64,000 nt of DNA, taken from Photobacterium frigidiphilum. GTDB taxonomy: Bacteria > Pseudomonadota > Gammaproteobacteria > Enterobacterales > Vibrionaceae. The notes below the pieces were generated by a model. That model saw nothing but the letters and a program-made list of their open reading frames with translations, was not told where the DNA came from and did not search any database. This document shows, in pieces, positions 24,631 through 34,729 of this stretch (positions are counted from its first letter, which is position 1; each line of letters opens with the position of its first letter). The stretch is from positions 62,001-126,000 of the forward strand of contig NZ_PYMJ01000011.1 in the NCBI RefSeq assembly GCF_003025615.1, read 5' to 3'. The position numbers were made by a program, and so were the translations under genes.

Positions 24631-25932
24631 ATGACGAATAATAAAATAACCAAAGTCACACTAGGCAAAGGTTTTACCTTTGATTGCTCAACAAAAGAAC
24701 TAAAAGAAAATGAACGCTTTATTCGGCTAAACCGTGCTGAAAGGGAAATACTCTGCTATTTAATCCAGCATGCTAATAGTGTTGTCAAAAAAAAACAGCT
24801 TCTTTCAGTAGGATGGACACGGAAAGAAATCACAACAACGTCTTTATTTCAGACTATTCGCAATTTAAGAATTAAGCTTAAAGAGGATGAAATAGGTCAA
24901 ATCATTGAAATGATCCCCCGCCTTGGCTACCAAATTAAGGTCGATCCTTTTTCAACCTCCTCTGTGCAAAATACAATTGAAAGCTCAAAAAAAACACACA
25001 AAAATAAACGTTATATAATTGTATCGCTATGTCTTCTATTCATCGTCTGTTTTTTTTCATTGTTTTTTTTCTCTCAGCATTCAAAAAAATATCTACATGA
25101 AATAGCTTACGATGATGATATGAACACATTCATTTATTTAGCGAAAGAAATGGACGACCTTGAATTCTTACGTGACTATACAAAGACATTTGTGACACCT
25201 ATCGATATTGAAAATAAACTCTTTTTTATCGCTAAAGCGGGTAAATACTATTCGGTCGCATTTTGTGATAAAACTGAACAAAACACCTGCAAACTTACTA
25301 CTACAAAAGCCGTTACTTTTGATCATTTTGATCTCAATGAATTTTGGCCAATGTTGTCATTAACCGGTAAAAACACTCAAGCAATTACCCTCTTCGATCA
25401 AGATAATAAAACCCCAGCAGCAGCAAAATCATTCAACCTTTATCTAGAAAATGGCGTTGTATCAAACAGTATTGTTCAATACTTTCTGCAGCAAAAGGAT
25501 CACCTTAATTGGTCTTTTAGCGGTTTAAGCTACCGAATGAATACCGATACAAATGAATTTGTACCCGTTGCATTTAAAGGCGGAAATTTTTCATTATCTA
25601 GAACATCCGTTTCTCCTTTCGTGGCAGAGATAACGGTGAGACCTGAGTTTTTATATTGGATTCAGACGGAGGCAGAACTTGCCAAGTTAGGTGTCAATAA
25701 ACCAGGAAGAATTGAAGAATATTTTGATAATGTTTATTTAAGTAATCAAACACATAAAAGTTATATTGTCTTTCGTCAAAAAGACATGATTCTATGGTTT
25801 TCAGAAGAGCTTGGCTTTTACTGGCTCAGTAAGAAAAATATGCAAGATTCAAATTTTTCTGAGTTGGGCTCATTTAAACAGTGTACTGATAACCTTGGTC
25901 TAATTCCCAATAGTGCATGTAACCCACTATAA
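24631..25932 (+). CDS. ToxR/CadC-like membrane-anchored transcription regulator
   Basis: A 433-residue protein. Residues 1-110 form an OmpR/ToxR-type winged helix with LNRAEREILCYLIQ, a recognition segment TTTSLFQTIRNLRIKL, and the wing IIEMIPRLGYQI. One hydrophobic segment (residues 131-149) anchors it in the membrane. A roughly 280-residue periplasmic domain follows, with cysteines in FCDKTEQNTCK and a C-terminal FKQCTDN...SACNPL pair, suggesting disulfides. It should bind DNA while sensing a periplasmic signal. The sensor domain is not one I can name. Two small secreted or membrane genes follow on the same strand. Confidence 0.82.
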   Translation: MTNNKITKVTLGKGFTFDCSTKELKENERFIRLNRAEREILCYLIQHANSVVKKKQLLSVGWTRKEITTTSLFQTIRNLRIKLKEDEIGQIIEMIPRLGYQIKVDPFSTSSVQNTIESSKKTHKNKRYIIVSLCLLFIVCFFSLFFFSQHSKKYLHEIAYDDDMNTFIYLAKEMDDLEFLRDYTKTFVTPIDIENKLFFIAKAGKYYSVAFCDKTEQNTCKLTTTKAVTFDHFDLNEFWPMLSLTGKNTQAITLFDQDNKTPAAAKSFNLYLENGVVSNSIVQYFLQQKDHLNWSFSGLSYRMNTDTNEFVPVAFKGGNFSLSRTSVSPFVAEITVRPEFLYWIQTEAELAKLGVNKPGRIEEYFDNVYLSNQTHKSYIVFRQKDMILWFSEELGFYWLSKKNMQDSNFSELGSFKQCTDNLGLIPNSACNPL

Positions 25933-26070
25933 GCGCTCTCAGCAGCGCTTGCTTACAGATTCTCTCTAGTAGTTATACGTCTGCTATTAATCTATCACAC
26001 ACTTTTATTATCATTTGATCTCATTCAGCTATAATCGATTTAGACATTTTTTACGGCATTTAGGCGTGTT

Positions 26071-26445
26071 ATGAACAGTTTTCAGCTTATAGTTACCGTG
26101 TCTTTTTTGATTATTCCCACTTTGGCATCAGCTACATCGGATACAGAGCAGGCAGCAAAAGATGTCTGTAAATGCCTTGAAGAACCCTACTCAGAAGCGA
26201 ATAAAGCACTTGAACTAATCAATAATGCGAATGCATCGGGTGAATTGAGCAAAATTTTATCCTCACAAGAGGAACTCATGAAAGTAATCAATACATCTCA
26301 AAAATGTTTGGAAGATTTATACATTAAATACCCTGAAATTGACAAGGATAGTGCTTTACAAGCTGAAGTCATTACTCTTGCTGACAGCAACTGCCCTAAC
26401 CCATTAAATAATATGACATTCCCCAGTAAAGAACCCACTCAATAG
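26071..26445 (+). CDS. Small exported protein of unknown function
   Basis: 124 residues with a signal peptide (MNSFQLIVTVSFLIIPT, cleavage near ASA-TS). The mature part is mainly helical and acidic with cysteines in DVCKCLEEPYSEA, KCLEDLY and SNCPNPL, likely paired outside the cytoplasm. No known family recognised. It lies 138 bases after the ToxR-like gene on the same strand; whether it is a target of that regulator is a guess. Confidence 0.6.
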   Translation: MNSFQLIVTVSFLIIPTLASATSDTEQAAKDVCKCLEEPYSEANKALELINNANASGELSKILSSQEELMKVINTSQKCLEDLYIKYPEIDKDSALQAEVITLADSNCPNPLNNMTFPSKEPTQ

Positions 26446-26562
26446 AATGATTCACATAAACAACCATAATATTTAGCTTCCATCACACAGTGTTATATTG
26501 CAGTTTTCAAACCGCACTTGTTACACTATTGTTAAATAACAACGGTATAAAGGGGAAGTATC

Positions 26563-26841
26563 ATGCGTATTTTCAAACAAGGGTTGTTATCTTTATTTAT
26601 AAGCCTTAAATTGTTTTTTTACTTAAGCTATCCATTACTTCAAGCTTTATGTCTTTTAGGGTTTAGTGTCGGCCTTTTAATGACTATATCACCGTCACTT
26701 GCCCAAGGTTACAGTGAAGAGGTAATGGTCCTATTTAGTCTTACCTCTTTGTACCTTTTCTTGCTTAAACAGTATTACACGCATGTTATTGCATGGGCAG
26801 ATCAACGCAGCAGTAACGTCATTACTGTGAACTTTAAATAA
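26563..26841 (+). CDS. Small inner-membrane protein of unknown function
   Basis: 92 residues, mostly hydrophobic, with two or three predicted membrane segments (about 15-45 and 55-70) and a short polar tail. AGGGGAAG lies directly before the ATG. It ends two bases from the stop of the convergent LysR gene, with no terminator visible. No family recognised. Confidence 0.6.
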   Translation: MRIFKQGLLSLFISLKLFFYLSYPLLQALCLLGFSVGLLMTISPSLAQGYSEEVMVLFSLTSLYLFLLKQYYTHVIAWADQRSSNVITVNFK

Positions 26842-26843
26842 TA

Positions 26844-27734
26844 TTACAGCATTGTGCTGAGTTTATTTCTTAACCATTTATTTGCAGGGTTATGATCATT
26901 ACGCTTATGCCATACCATAAAATGCTTCAACGGTTTTGAGGTAAAAGGTAAAGGTATAACCTGTAAATTAAAATGTTTTGCATATTTATTAGCAAGTAAA
27001 CCACTCATAATACCTACAGAGTCACTATCTGACACCAACGCCATCATTGATACCATCGAGGCACATTCACAGCTTAGCTCTCTCGGAATAAGGCTTTCTT
27101 CCGTAAAATAATTCACTTCAAGCAAATCTGTACGCCGCCTTTGAATCAACACTTGTTTCTCTGCATAAAACTGCTCTCTAGTAGCCGTATTTTGTATATT
27201 GGGATGCTCCTTACGGCATACCATTACTGCAATATCGTCATAAAACGCATTATATGAATACGATGGGTTTGATAAATGACCAAAATCAATGGCTAACTCA
27301 GCTTTGTGCAAACTAAGCTGATGAAATAATTCATCTTCATTATTTGGCGTAAGGTGTAATTGAATAGAACAATTACCCATACTTTCATCCGCTTCAATTT
27401 TCGGCCTGACTATGTGCATCATGGCTTCATTTACATACACCGTAAAAACACGATGAGCTTGAATATCAAAACCAGAGACATTGCCTAATGCGCTTTCTAC
27501 CTTCGTAAAAGCAGGTTCAATCTCGCTTGCCAATTGAATTGCTGCATATGTGGGAGATATTCCTCGCCCTTCTCGTACAAACAGTGCCGTGCCAAGCTGA
27601 GCTTGCAACCTTTTAAGTACGCCGCTTACCCCTGGCTGGGTTAAACCTAATGATTCTGACGCTAAAGTGATTGAACGAAGTCGGTACACTTCTAAAAATA
27701 CAATCAATAAGTTCAAATCTAATTTCGACTTCAT
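26844..27734 (-). CDS. LysR-family transcriptional regulator
   Basis: 296 residues. The N-terminal winged helix is typical: LNLLIVFLEVYRLRSITLASESLGLTQPGVSGVLKRL. It is followed by a two-lobed effector domain. The gene is divergent from the small exported protein gene at 28005, with a 270-base shared promoter region, so that gene is its most likely local target. The ligand is unknown. Confidence 0.88.
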   Translation of the reverse strand: MKSKLDLNLLIVFLEVYRLRSITLASESLGLTQPGVSGVLKRLQAQLGTALFVREGRGISPTYAAIQLASEIEPAFTKVESALGNVSGFDIQAHRVFTVYVNEAMMHIVRPKIEADESMGNCSIQLHLTPNNEDELFHQLSLHKAELAIDFGHLSNPSYSYNAFYDDIAVMVCRKEHPNIQNTATREQFYAEKQVLIQRRRTDLLEVNYFTEESLIPRELSCECASMVSMMALVSDSDSVGIMSGLLANKYAKHFNLQVIPLPFTSKPLKHFMVWHKRNDHNPANKWLRNKLSTML

Positions 27735-28004
27735 TCGCCACCCAATACATAAGTAATCGTGATGTGTTAAGTAAAGAATACTTTATATATTACGAAGTGT
27801 CACTGGCATAAAATACACCCATCAACATTAACAAGCCTTAAACATTCTTAATCTGTTTTCGATATTGTTAATAAACTTCAACAGGATGGATTATCTCACG
27901 TTGAAGACTCTTGCAAGGAAGTGCCTTTAGCAACGCGATGACTGAGAACAACTCGTCAATCGCAGGACAAACAAGTCCACGCATAAAATTGAGGTAACTA
28001 CATT

Positions 28005-28247
28005 ATGAAAAATTCAGTCAAAACAACTCTTACTGCTTTTGTTTTAGCAACATCTTACAACGTTGCTGCTGCGGATGGCGACTTCACGGGGAATGTGTCG
28101 TTTGAACAACCACAAGCCCATGCCACTCAAGCTAAACATTTTATTAATGACGGCACCCCTGAAAACTATAATTCAGGCATTGTTATTACCGAGAAAACAT
28201 CACAGCCAACATTCGCAGAAAAGTTAGACTCTGCCCGTGATAAATAG
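28005..28247 (+). CDS. Small exported protein, possible LysR target
   Basis: 80 residues with a signal peptide (MKNSVKTTLTAFVLATSY, cleavage near AAA-DG). The mature part is about 57 residues, polar, with no cysteine and no recognised domain. GAGGTAAC precedes the start. Divergent from the LysR gene and followed by a terminator. Confidence 0.6.
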   Translation: MKNSVKTTLTAFVLATSYNVAAADGDFTGNVSFEQPQAHATQAKHFINDGTPENYNSGIVITEKTSQPTFAEKLDSARDK

Positions 28248-28296
28248 CCTTAACGAAAGCGCTATAAATAAGCTCTAGCGCAATTATTCCAGATAT

Positions 28297-28325
28297 AAAA
28301 AAAGAGCCCCAAGGGCTCTTTTTTA
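28297..28325. terminator. Bidirectional intrinsic terminator
   Basis: AAAAAAAGAGCCC and GGGCTCTTTTTT with a three-base loop, between the small exported gene and ppiC. Confidence 0.9.
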
Positions 28326-28604
28326 TTAAGTGCGGTAAAGCACTTTTACTATATGCCAGCCAAATTTAGTTTTTACCAAATGTGGGGTTAACAATTCACC
28401 GGTAAAGCACACTTTATCGAACTGAGGAACCATCTGACCTTTACGGAATTCACCCAAGTCACCACCGCTTTTACCTGATGGACAGTTTGAATACTTCTTG
28501 GCAAGCGTCTGGAACTTCGCGCCTTTCTTCAATTGCTCGATGATATCTTCTGCTTTTTCTTGGTGCTTCACTAAAATATGAAGTGCTGCTGCTGTTGAAG
28601 CCAT
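28326..28604 (-). CDS. ppiC: Peptidyl-prolyl cis-trans isomerase C (parvulin)
   Basis: A 92-residue parvulin, the same length as E. coli PpiC. It has the hallmark segments [39 protein letters not shown] and [11 protein letters not shown]. The start at 28604 (MASTAAALH) matches the family; the frame is open for 38 more codons upstream without family character. It catalyses prolyl isomerisation in the cytoplasm. Monocistronic. Confidence 0.93.
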   Translation of the reverse strand: MASTAAALHILVKHQEKAEDIIEQLKKGAKFQTLAKKYSNCPSGKSGGDLGEFRKGQMVPQFDKVCFTGELLTPHLVKTKFGWHIVKVLYRT

Positions 28605-28720
28605 GATTGATAACCTAATGTTACGAGTAAATAAGGGGATTACTATGGTATGAAGTGTGCGATAAATCACATTAAGTATCAAGTAATAGTACACCTCCTC
28701 CCCCCTTTCTAGTGGCAAGA

Positions 28721-28754
28721 AAAAACCGCTTAATTGTGAGATTAAACGGTTTTC
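28721..28754 (-). terminator. Terminator after nosL
   Basis: On the minus strand AAAACCGTTTAAT pairs with ATTAAGCGGTTTT (one mismatch) over a six-base loop, ending in a T-run. It closes the nos operon. Confidence 0.8.
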
Positions 28755-28792
28755 GTATCAAACAGTGCCATTTTTTCAAAAATTAATTTGTC

Positions 28793-29293
28793 TTACAGCA
28801 CATCAATACTGATGTCTTCAAAGCTATATAGCTTGCCTCCGAACTCATCAATAAAGACTTCCGCATCGGCTTTTTTGGCAAAGCTGCCCAATGTTTTCCC
28901 CATCGCGCCTTTTTTCTCAGAACCGATAACATACCAGGCCTCTCGAGCATTGATGAAATACTCGTCTTCCGGACGCTGCCAAGGCGTTTTACTCATATCA
29001 TGAACATAGATTTCTTTAACCTGACGTTTGTTTTCCGGTTGCAGGATAAAGCTGAACAAATCGCGGGTTGAGCAGAACTTACTGACCGTGTCGGATGATT
29101 TATTATAAGACTCACCTTTTGGTCCAGGGAAATTACTGATGATCATACCGCACAGGTGGCATTCATCAGCCTGTTCTATGGCGATGGCCTGACGCACCAT
29201 GGCTTGTTCTGCTGATTCCTGATCGGTGCAGGCAACACCCAATATAAGCAACAGGGCAATACTGATAGTCCTTAGTGGATGTAAACGACGCAT
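28793..29293 (-). CDS. nosL: NosL copper-binding lipoprotein
   Basis: 166 residues. The lipoprotein signal ends in LLILGVAC, so the cysteine at about 22 is lipidated. The NosL copper motif is in ECHLCGMIISNFPGPKGE, and the beta-rich body ends with GGKLYSFEDI. NosL delivers Cu(I) to apo-NosZ on the periplasmic side. It is the last gene of the nos cluster, 88 bases after nosY. Confidence 0.92.
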   Translation of the reverse strand: MRRLHPLRTISIALLLILGVACTDQESAEQAMVRQAIAIEQADECHLCGMIISNFPGPKGESYNKSSDTVSKFCSTRDLFSFILQPENKRQVKEIYVHDMSKTPWQRPEDEYFINAREAWYVIGSEKKGAMGKTLGSFAKKADAEVFIDEFGGKLYSFEDISIDVL

Positions 29294-29381
29294 TATGGTT
29301 TCCTTACTTATTCGAATTATTAAATGCTTTATTAAATTGAGCTATTTGCTCTTAAAGCTGCTTGTTTATTGATTTTTATTC

Positions 29382-30200
29382 TTAAAGCTTTTTCTTACTA
29401 AATACCAAGGAGGCGATCGCCAAAGGTGCCACCACCCAGCCACTCATCATCAGAAGCAAGGTTCCTTGTGAGCGGCTTTGGTCGATGGCAACAGCCAGCA
29501 CGCCATTAACATCACCAGTATTCAATGCTGAAAGGTTTATTAATCGGAACAAATCTGCTGGATTGAACATCATCAGCTGTACTAGCTGTTGCTGTGATAA
29601 TCCATCTTCAACGCCGACTAGAATAGCCAGCAATGCCAAATCAAAGACCAGCACAAAGAAGAACCAGGTCATCAGTGCAATACCTGCCGCTTTAGATTTT
29701 TCCGATACAGACAGGCTGATCACATAGGCAATTGCGATAAAGCAGAGCCCCAATAGGGTGGCAGTGAGAATAAACAAGCTGAATGCAGGTACTACACCAA
29801 CAAAATCGGACTGTATAGCCAGCAAGAAAGCAGCACTGCCAAAACCGAGGCTGGTGGCTAGAGTAATAATGGACCCCTGTCCTAAAAACTTGCCTAATAA
29901 CAGCTGACTATGGCTAAGAGGATAAGTTAACAACAGCAGTAAAGTGCCGGATTCCTGTTCACCGACAAAACTATCATAGCTTAATAGCAGCGCAATCAAC
30001 GGAATCAGAAATACCGCGAGGCTAGACAAGCTGGCAATCGTCGATGACAAAGAGGCCACACCTAGCTGCCCAGATGCGACCGAGCCGTAATAGCTCAAGC
30101 CCAAAGACAGCACGGCAAAAATAAGCGTGATGGAAATCAACCAGCGATTTCTGATCCCGTCTTGAAACTCTTTTATCGCGACAGCAAAAACTGGATTCAT
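29382..30200 (-). CDS. nosY: NosY ABC transporter permease
   Basis: A 272-residue ABC-2 type membrane protein with six predicted helices. The N-terminus AVAIKEFQDGIRNRWL and the segment YDSFVGEQESGTLLLLLTYP are typical of NosY. With NosF and NosD it supplies sulfur and copper handling for assembly of the CuZ centre of NosZ. Its start overlaps the end of nosF by four bases. Confidence 0.92.
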   Translation of the reverse strand: MNPVFAVAIKEFQDGIRNRWLISITLIFAVLSLGLSYYGSVASGQLGVASLSSTIASLSSLAVFLIPLIALLLSYDSFVGEQESGTLLLLLTYPLSHSQLLLGKFLGQGSIITLATSLGFGSAAFLLAIQSDFVGVVPAFSLFILTATLLGLCFIAIAYVISLSVSEKSKAAGIALMTWFFFVLVFDLALLAILVGVEDGLSQQQLVQLMMFNPADLFRLINLSALNTGDVNGVLAVAIDQSRSQGTLLLMMSGWVVAPLAIASLVFSKKKL

Positions 30201-31189
30201 GAACTTACGGCCTCCGACCTATCAAGTGCTTCAGATTGGTTTGATACATTTGGTATATTTGACGCTTTGTCTTTAAGGGCACAATCATCATTCAGATAAT
30301 ACTGGTAGAGCTGATCCAAATTGACCGGCTCAATGTGGAGATCACTGATATGGTCATAGCTGAGCAGCTTACGGATTACAGCCAGTTTATCGTTTTCCGG
30401 AACCAATAACTGATTGTCATTAACCCGCAATTCATTGAGAGCTGGATCATCCCGAAGTATACCGTTGAGTCCCTTAGTATGAATAGTTACAGGTAAGCAA
30501 GCCTGCTCGCGTAACTGTATCAAAGTCCCCATTGCTCGCGACTCGCCACCCGACAAAATCATAGCTCTGTCGATATGCTGTTCCACGCCTGGCAAGATAT
30601 GGGAGCAGAGGATAATACTGGCACCGTTACTCTTAAGGTTGTCTACAGTTTGATAGAACTCTTTCGTCGCAATAGGATCAAGACCCACTGTGGGTTCATC
30701 AAGCAATAGTAATTTAGGCTCACCCAAAAAAGCCTGGGCCAAACCCAGTCGTTGCCGCATGCCCTTAGAATAGGTTTTAACCTTGCGGTTCATGGCTACG
30801 GTTAAGCCGACTTGCTCCAGTAAGGCAATGACCTGTTTTTTATTCACCGATTTTAGTCGAGAGAAATAAGTCAGTACTTCCAGCCCGGTAAGGTGATCGT
30901 AAAAACTGACATTTTCAGGTAAATAGCCGATATTCCGACGGCTGTGCCAGGCTTGCCTTGACAATGGATCCACGCCAAAGATCTTTACATCCCCGTGGCT
31001 AGCTTTGATAACGCCGAGGATCAGCTTCATCATCGTCGTTTTTCCTGCCCCATTGTGACCAAACAGGCCAAGTACTTCACCGGCAGCCAGTTGCAAGTTG
31101 ATATTTTTTAACGCCTCAACCTGCTGATAGTGTTTGCTCGTATTGTGTAATGAAACAATTGGAGAGGTCGCTTTTATTAAAGAGGTCAT
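30197..31189 (-). CDS. nosF: NosF ABC transporter ATPase
   Basis: About 330 residues. The ATPase motifs are complete: Walker A GHNGAGKTT, signature YSKGMRQRLGLAQ, Walker B LLLLDEPTVGLD, and the switch histidine in ILCSHIL. I place the start at 31189, because an earlier codon at 31246 would overlap nosD by 47 bases. A 100-residue C-terminal part follows the nucleotide-binding domain. It powers the NosDFY complex in CuZ assembly. Confidence 0.92.
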   Translation of the reverse strand: MTSLIKATSPIVSLHNTSKHYQQVEALKNINLQLAAGEVLGLFGHNGAGKTTMMKLILGVIKASHGDVKIFGVDPLSRQAWHSRRNIGYLPENVSFYDHLTGLEVLTYFSRLKSVNKKQVIALLEQVGLTVAMNRKVKTYSKGMRQRLGLAQAFLGEPKLLLLDEPTVGLDPIATKEFYQTVDNLKSNGASIILCSHILPGVEQHIDRAMILSGGESRAMGTLIQLREQACLPVTIHTKGLNGILRDDPALNELRVNDNQLLVPENDKLAVIRKLLSYDHISDLHIEPVNLDQLYQYYLNDDCALKDKASNIPNVSNQSEALDRSEAVSS

Positions 31190-31199
31190 GGTAATGCTG

Positions 31200-32519
31200 T
31201 TACCCCGCAGCTTGGTTGTTTTTAGACATGATTTTATCAAGAGCATGATGTCCCGGTGCAGACGGTACTGTCATTAGTGGAAAGCTATCTTTTACCCCTG
31301 CGGGTTTAAGTACCGGAAATTGTTTTTGTATCCAGCGCAGCATTAGGATTGCCGGGCTATCAAGTAATACCTTCGCTTCCGGATATAGCCACACTAATTT
31401 ATCGATCCCATCATTGGGTTCAAATGGGGTATCTCCTCTACCATCGTTATTCAGATCCCAGCCAAGGTAGTTACTCCAGAAATTCCCGATGCCGTCATGA
31501 CTCCACTCCTGCTCTCGGTTAGAAACATATTTCACCTGCACAGGGTTATTAATAAAACTATTGCCAAAGATTTTGACATTTTCCGATCCCGCCGTGAGGT
31601 GAATACCAATTTCAGCGGTGTCGATACTGTTGTAGCTGATGGTGTTGTAGCCCGAGTTATAGATAAACAGCCCCTTTCCATCACGCCCCATGACCTTATT
31701 TTCAGGCTTAGTCCATACATTCTTGATTCGATTGTGGCTGATATTGGAATAGGTAATAAAATTCATCAAAAAACCGTAATCTTCACTATCACGGCTTTCA
31801 TTACCAGATACTATTAACTTGCGAGAACTCATTAATGCATAGCCCGCCCGCGTGTTATAGGTCAGGTTGTCTAGCACTTGGTTGCTATGAGAGTACATAT
31901 AATGGATCCCATAGCGGAGGTCATGCATGGTATTGTTTTTCAATATATTGTTTTGGCTAGCGATGATATAAAGGCCATCACGGGTCTTGCTTACCGTATT
32001 GCCAATGACCTCAACATATTCAACTTTTGATAGCTGAATACCATTTCCCCTGTCGGCTGAACGTAGCTTGGGGTTACCCTCAATTTCGTTACCTTCAACC
32101 TTGATATGTTTACCGTCCTGTAACCAAATACCGAAACCGTCACCCTGCAGTTTGTTATTGCGAATGATCAGGTTGTTGGCTTGCTTGTCAGAATAGATAC
32201 CGGCGTTTTGCTCTGTTAAATCACTGCCCCAATTAATGATGGTTAGATTCTCAATCAGGATATCGGAGTTTTTGATCTGCAAAGCGTGCCCCTGTCCGCC
32301 TGCATTGATAGTAGCCGTGTTATTTCCTATCAGAGTAATGGCATGACGAAGGACAAAGTTACCCAAATATTCACCAGAAGCCAACGACACCACATCGCCA
32401 TCCGATACCGAATCCAGCACCACTTGCAAGTTATCGTCAGCCGTTACCTGATAGGTTTTGGCAAACGCTACGGGCAGGAGACAAAACAGAACTATTAGTG
32501 TAATTATTGGTTTAATCAT
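31200..32519 (-). CDS. nosD: NosD periplasmic CuZ assembly protein
   Basis: 439 residues with a signal peptide (cleavage after AFA-K). A long right-handed beta-helix of CASH-type repeats follows, with recurring NxI/GNxI turns and the conserved GIHYMYSHSN and GIGNFWSNYLGWDLNNDG segments. NosD binds the NosFY transporter and apo-NosZ during CuZ maturation. It lies after a 184-base gap that holds two hairpins. Confidence 0.93.
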   Translation of the reverse strand: MIKPIITLIVLFCLLPVAFAKTYQVTADDNLQVVLDSVSDGDVVSLASGEYLGNFVLRHAITLIGNNTATINAGGQGHALQIKNSDILIENLTIINWGSDLTEQNAGIYSDKQANNLIIRNNKLQGDGFGIWLQDGKHIKVEGNEIEGNPKLRSADRGNGIQLSKVEYVEVIGNTVSKTRDGLYIIASQNNILKNNTMHDLRYGIHYMYSHSNQVLDNLTYNTRAGYALMSSRKLIVSGNESRDSEDYGFLMNFITYSNISHNRIKNVWTKPENKVMGRDGKGLFIYNSGYNTISYNSIDTAEIGIHLTAGSENVKIFGNSFINNPVQVKYVSNREQEWSHDGIGNFWSNYLGWDLNNDGRGDTPFEPNDGIDKLVWLYPEAKVLLDSPAILMLRWIQKQFPVLKPAGVKDSFPLMTVPSAPGHHALDKIMSKNNQAAG

Positions 32520-32636
32520 CGACTGTTTTTAACTTCCCTACTACGACTCAAAAGATGAAAGCACAAAGGTGATGATGCAAAAGACCAGTACATAATAAAT
32601 AAACCACATACTGACTAAGCTATATAAAGAAAGGTA

Positions 32637-32665
32637 ACAAAGTGCCAAGTTGACAGGCACTTTGT
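32637..32665 (-). promoter_or_regulatory. Hairpin between nosZ and nosD (first)
   Basis: ACAAAGTGCC and GGCACTTTGT make a ten-base-pair stem over a nine-base loop, after the nosZ stop. Only a weak T-run follows on the minus strand, so it could be a partial terminator or an RNA-protecting stem for nosZ mRNA. Confidence 0.6.
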
Positions 32666-32671
32666 CGGTCA

Positions 32672-32692
32672 GGTTAGCTGTTCAAGCTAACC
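32672..32692 (-). promoter_or_regulatory. Hairpin between nosZ and nosD (second)
   Basis: GGTTAGCT and AGCTAACC pair with a five-base loop, only 12 bases after the nosZ stop. It is in tandem with the longer hairpin at 32637-32665 and has no T-run of its own. Confidence 0.55.
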
Positions 32693-32703
32693 GACTCAGC
32701 GTA

Positions 32704-34608
32704 TCAGGCCTCAACCAGCATACGGCCTCGCATCTCCATGTGGAGTGCGTGACAGAACCAGTTACAGTAATACCACTGAACCCCTGGTTTATTGGCAATA
32801 AAGGTAACAGATGACGTTGCCTGTGGAGCAACTTCCATCTGAACGCCATGGTTAGTCATACAGAAGCCGTGAGTAACATCTTCCACCATGTCCAGGTTAG
32901 TGACGATCATGGTGACTTCATCGCCCAGTTTTACCTTGAATTCAGTGAGCCCGAAGTTCGGCGCAATCGAGGTCATATAAACACGCACCTTGTTGCCATC
33001 ACGGATCACTTTACTTTGAGTCATCACATCGACACCGTCTTTCTCGGCCATTGCCAGTGTTTCTGCAAAGATTGGATCATCACGGGTCCAGAGTTTCTGT
33101 GGCTTCACCTTGCTACGGTGAACAATTATACAGTCATGGGGTTCTGCAAACGTCGGGCCGTCATGCACCAACTTCATCTCATCGCCTGAGATATCAATTA
33201 GCTGATCATTCTCAGGACGTAGTGGACCAACAGGCAAGAATCGGTCTTTAGAGAACTTACAGAGAGAAACAAGCCATTTACCATCAGCATCACGAGTTTC
33301 CCCCTGAGAGGTATGGTTGTGTCCAGGTTGATAATGCACATCTAGCTTTTGACGGATATAGTTTACTTTCTCTCCATTGTAAGCTTTGATTGCATCTTCT
33401 ACATTCCATTTTGCAATCTGACTATCAAGGAACAACGTCGTGTAGGCGTTACCACGGTTATCAAAAGCGGTATGAAGAGGACCAAGGCCCACTTCAGGCT
33501 CTGCGACGATAGTGTCACGAGGCTTAATTTTGTCGCTGAACAGATCATCAAGCTTGTTGATTGCAATAATCGAAACTGTTGGCGATAGCTTGCCGTTAGC
33601 CACAAAATACTTACCGTCTGACGATGTATTCAGTCCGTGCGGAGATTTTGGTACAGGAATGTAACGAGTGAGTTCAGAACCTTTACGGCCATCAAGAACA
33701 GGAACATTATTGTCATTGTAAGTTTTGAATTGACCTGCTTTTAACGCCGCTTCACAACGCGCTAGATTGAAAACAACAACGTGGTCTCGCTCTGGGGTGA
33801 TCATTTCGCTCAGCGTCATACCCATTTCAGAGTTGTAGCTGGTCGACGCGAAGTATTTACCGTCGTAGTCGGCATCAGTGTTATCAAGGTTGCCATCAAC
33901 CATTACCTGAAATGCCACTTCCATTTTCTCGGCGTCAATCACGTTAAACAGAGAACGGTAGGTGCTGACATCTTCCAGTGTCGCCTTGCCGTCATTATTC
34001 ATCGGGATTTCAAATTCCCCATTACAGATCACGTATTTAGTCTCAGGTACTTTTTGTACCCGTAATCCGTGAATAGCCTGAACATTCGGAATGGTGATCA
34101 TTTTATCGGTTTTCATGACATTACAACGAATACGAGCAACCCGACTGTTGGCTTTGTCGTTGATAAATACATATTTACCATTGTATCGACCGTCCGTCAT
34201 ACTCATATGAGGGTGATGGGAATCACCCGCTAAAATATCAGCACTGTCGCCTTTAATACGCTTACTTTCGTTGGTTAAGCCCCACCCGGTTGCACTATCA
34301 ATGTTAAATACTGGTATGCGCATTAACTCGCGCATTGATGGCAAACCCATAATACGTACTTCACCGGAATGACCACCACTCCAGAAACCATAGTATTCAT
34401 CTAAATCGCCAGGATGAACAAACGGACTGTTAGCCGCTTCTGCCGCCTTGGCTTGTGCCATTGAAGCAAACATCGCAGCTGACATCGGGGCGACTGCCGC
34501 GCCAATACCGATAGCGGCAGTTTTACCAAAAAACTTACGTCGTTCTTTGTTTGGCAATGTATCTTGGTTAGGTTGCTCTATCAGATCATTGTTCTTATTA
34601 TCACTCAT
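32704..34608 (-). CDS. nosZ: Nitrous-oxide reductase NosZ, Tat-exported (clade I type)
   Basis: 634 residues. A twin-arginine signal ([10 protein letters not shown], then a hydrophobic stretch ending ASMAQAKA) exports the folded enzyme. The N-terminal seven-bladed propeller holds CuZ histidines, including SHHPHMS near residue 130. The C-terminal cupredoxin domain carries the CuA motif [12 protein letters not shown]. It reduces N2O to N2 in the periplasm. The Tat signal and the accompanying nosR indicate clade I. Confidence 0.97.
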   Translation of the reverse strand: MSDNKNNDLIEQPNQDTLPNKERRKFFGKTAAIGIGAAVAPMSAAMFASMAQAKAAEAANSPFVHPGDLDEYYGFWSGGHSGEVRIMGLPSMRELMRIPVFNIDSATGWGLTNESKRIKGDSADILAGDSHHPHMSMTDGRYNGKYVFINDKANSRVARIRCNVMKTDKMITIPNVQAIHGLRVQKVPETKYVICNGEFEIPMNNDGKATLEDVSTYRSLFNVIDAEKMEVAFQVMVDGNLDNTDADYDGKYFASTSYNSEMGMTLSEMITPERDHVVVFNLARCEAALKAGQFKTYNDNNVPVLDGRKGSELTRYIPVPKSPHGLNTSSDGKYFVANGKLSPTVSIIAINKLDDLFSDKIKPRDTIVAEPEVGLGPLHTAFDNRGNAYTTLFLDSQIAKWNVEDAIKAYNGEKVNYIRQKLDVHYQPGHNHTSQGETRDADGKWLVSLCKFSKDRFLPVGPLRPENDQLIDISGDEMKLVHDGPTFAEPHDCIIVHRSKVKPQKLWTRDDPIFAETLAMAEKDGVDVMTQSKVIRDGNKVRVYMTSIAPNFGLTEFKVKLGDEVTMIVTNLDMVEDVTHGFCMTNHGVQMEVAPQATSSVTFIANKPGVQWYYCNWFCHALHMEMRGRMLVEA

Positions 34609-34729
34609 GGTTGGCTCTCCATACCGTTATTATTGACGCGACTACGATTGTTAATATATGTAGTGTCACGTACATCAGCTGCGCTGTATTCCTTCTTACT
34701 TTTCACGTTATTTCGTCACTATTCGGTAC

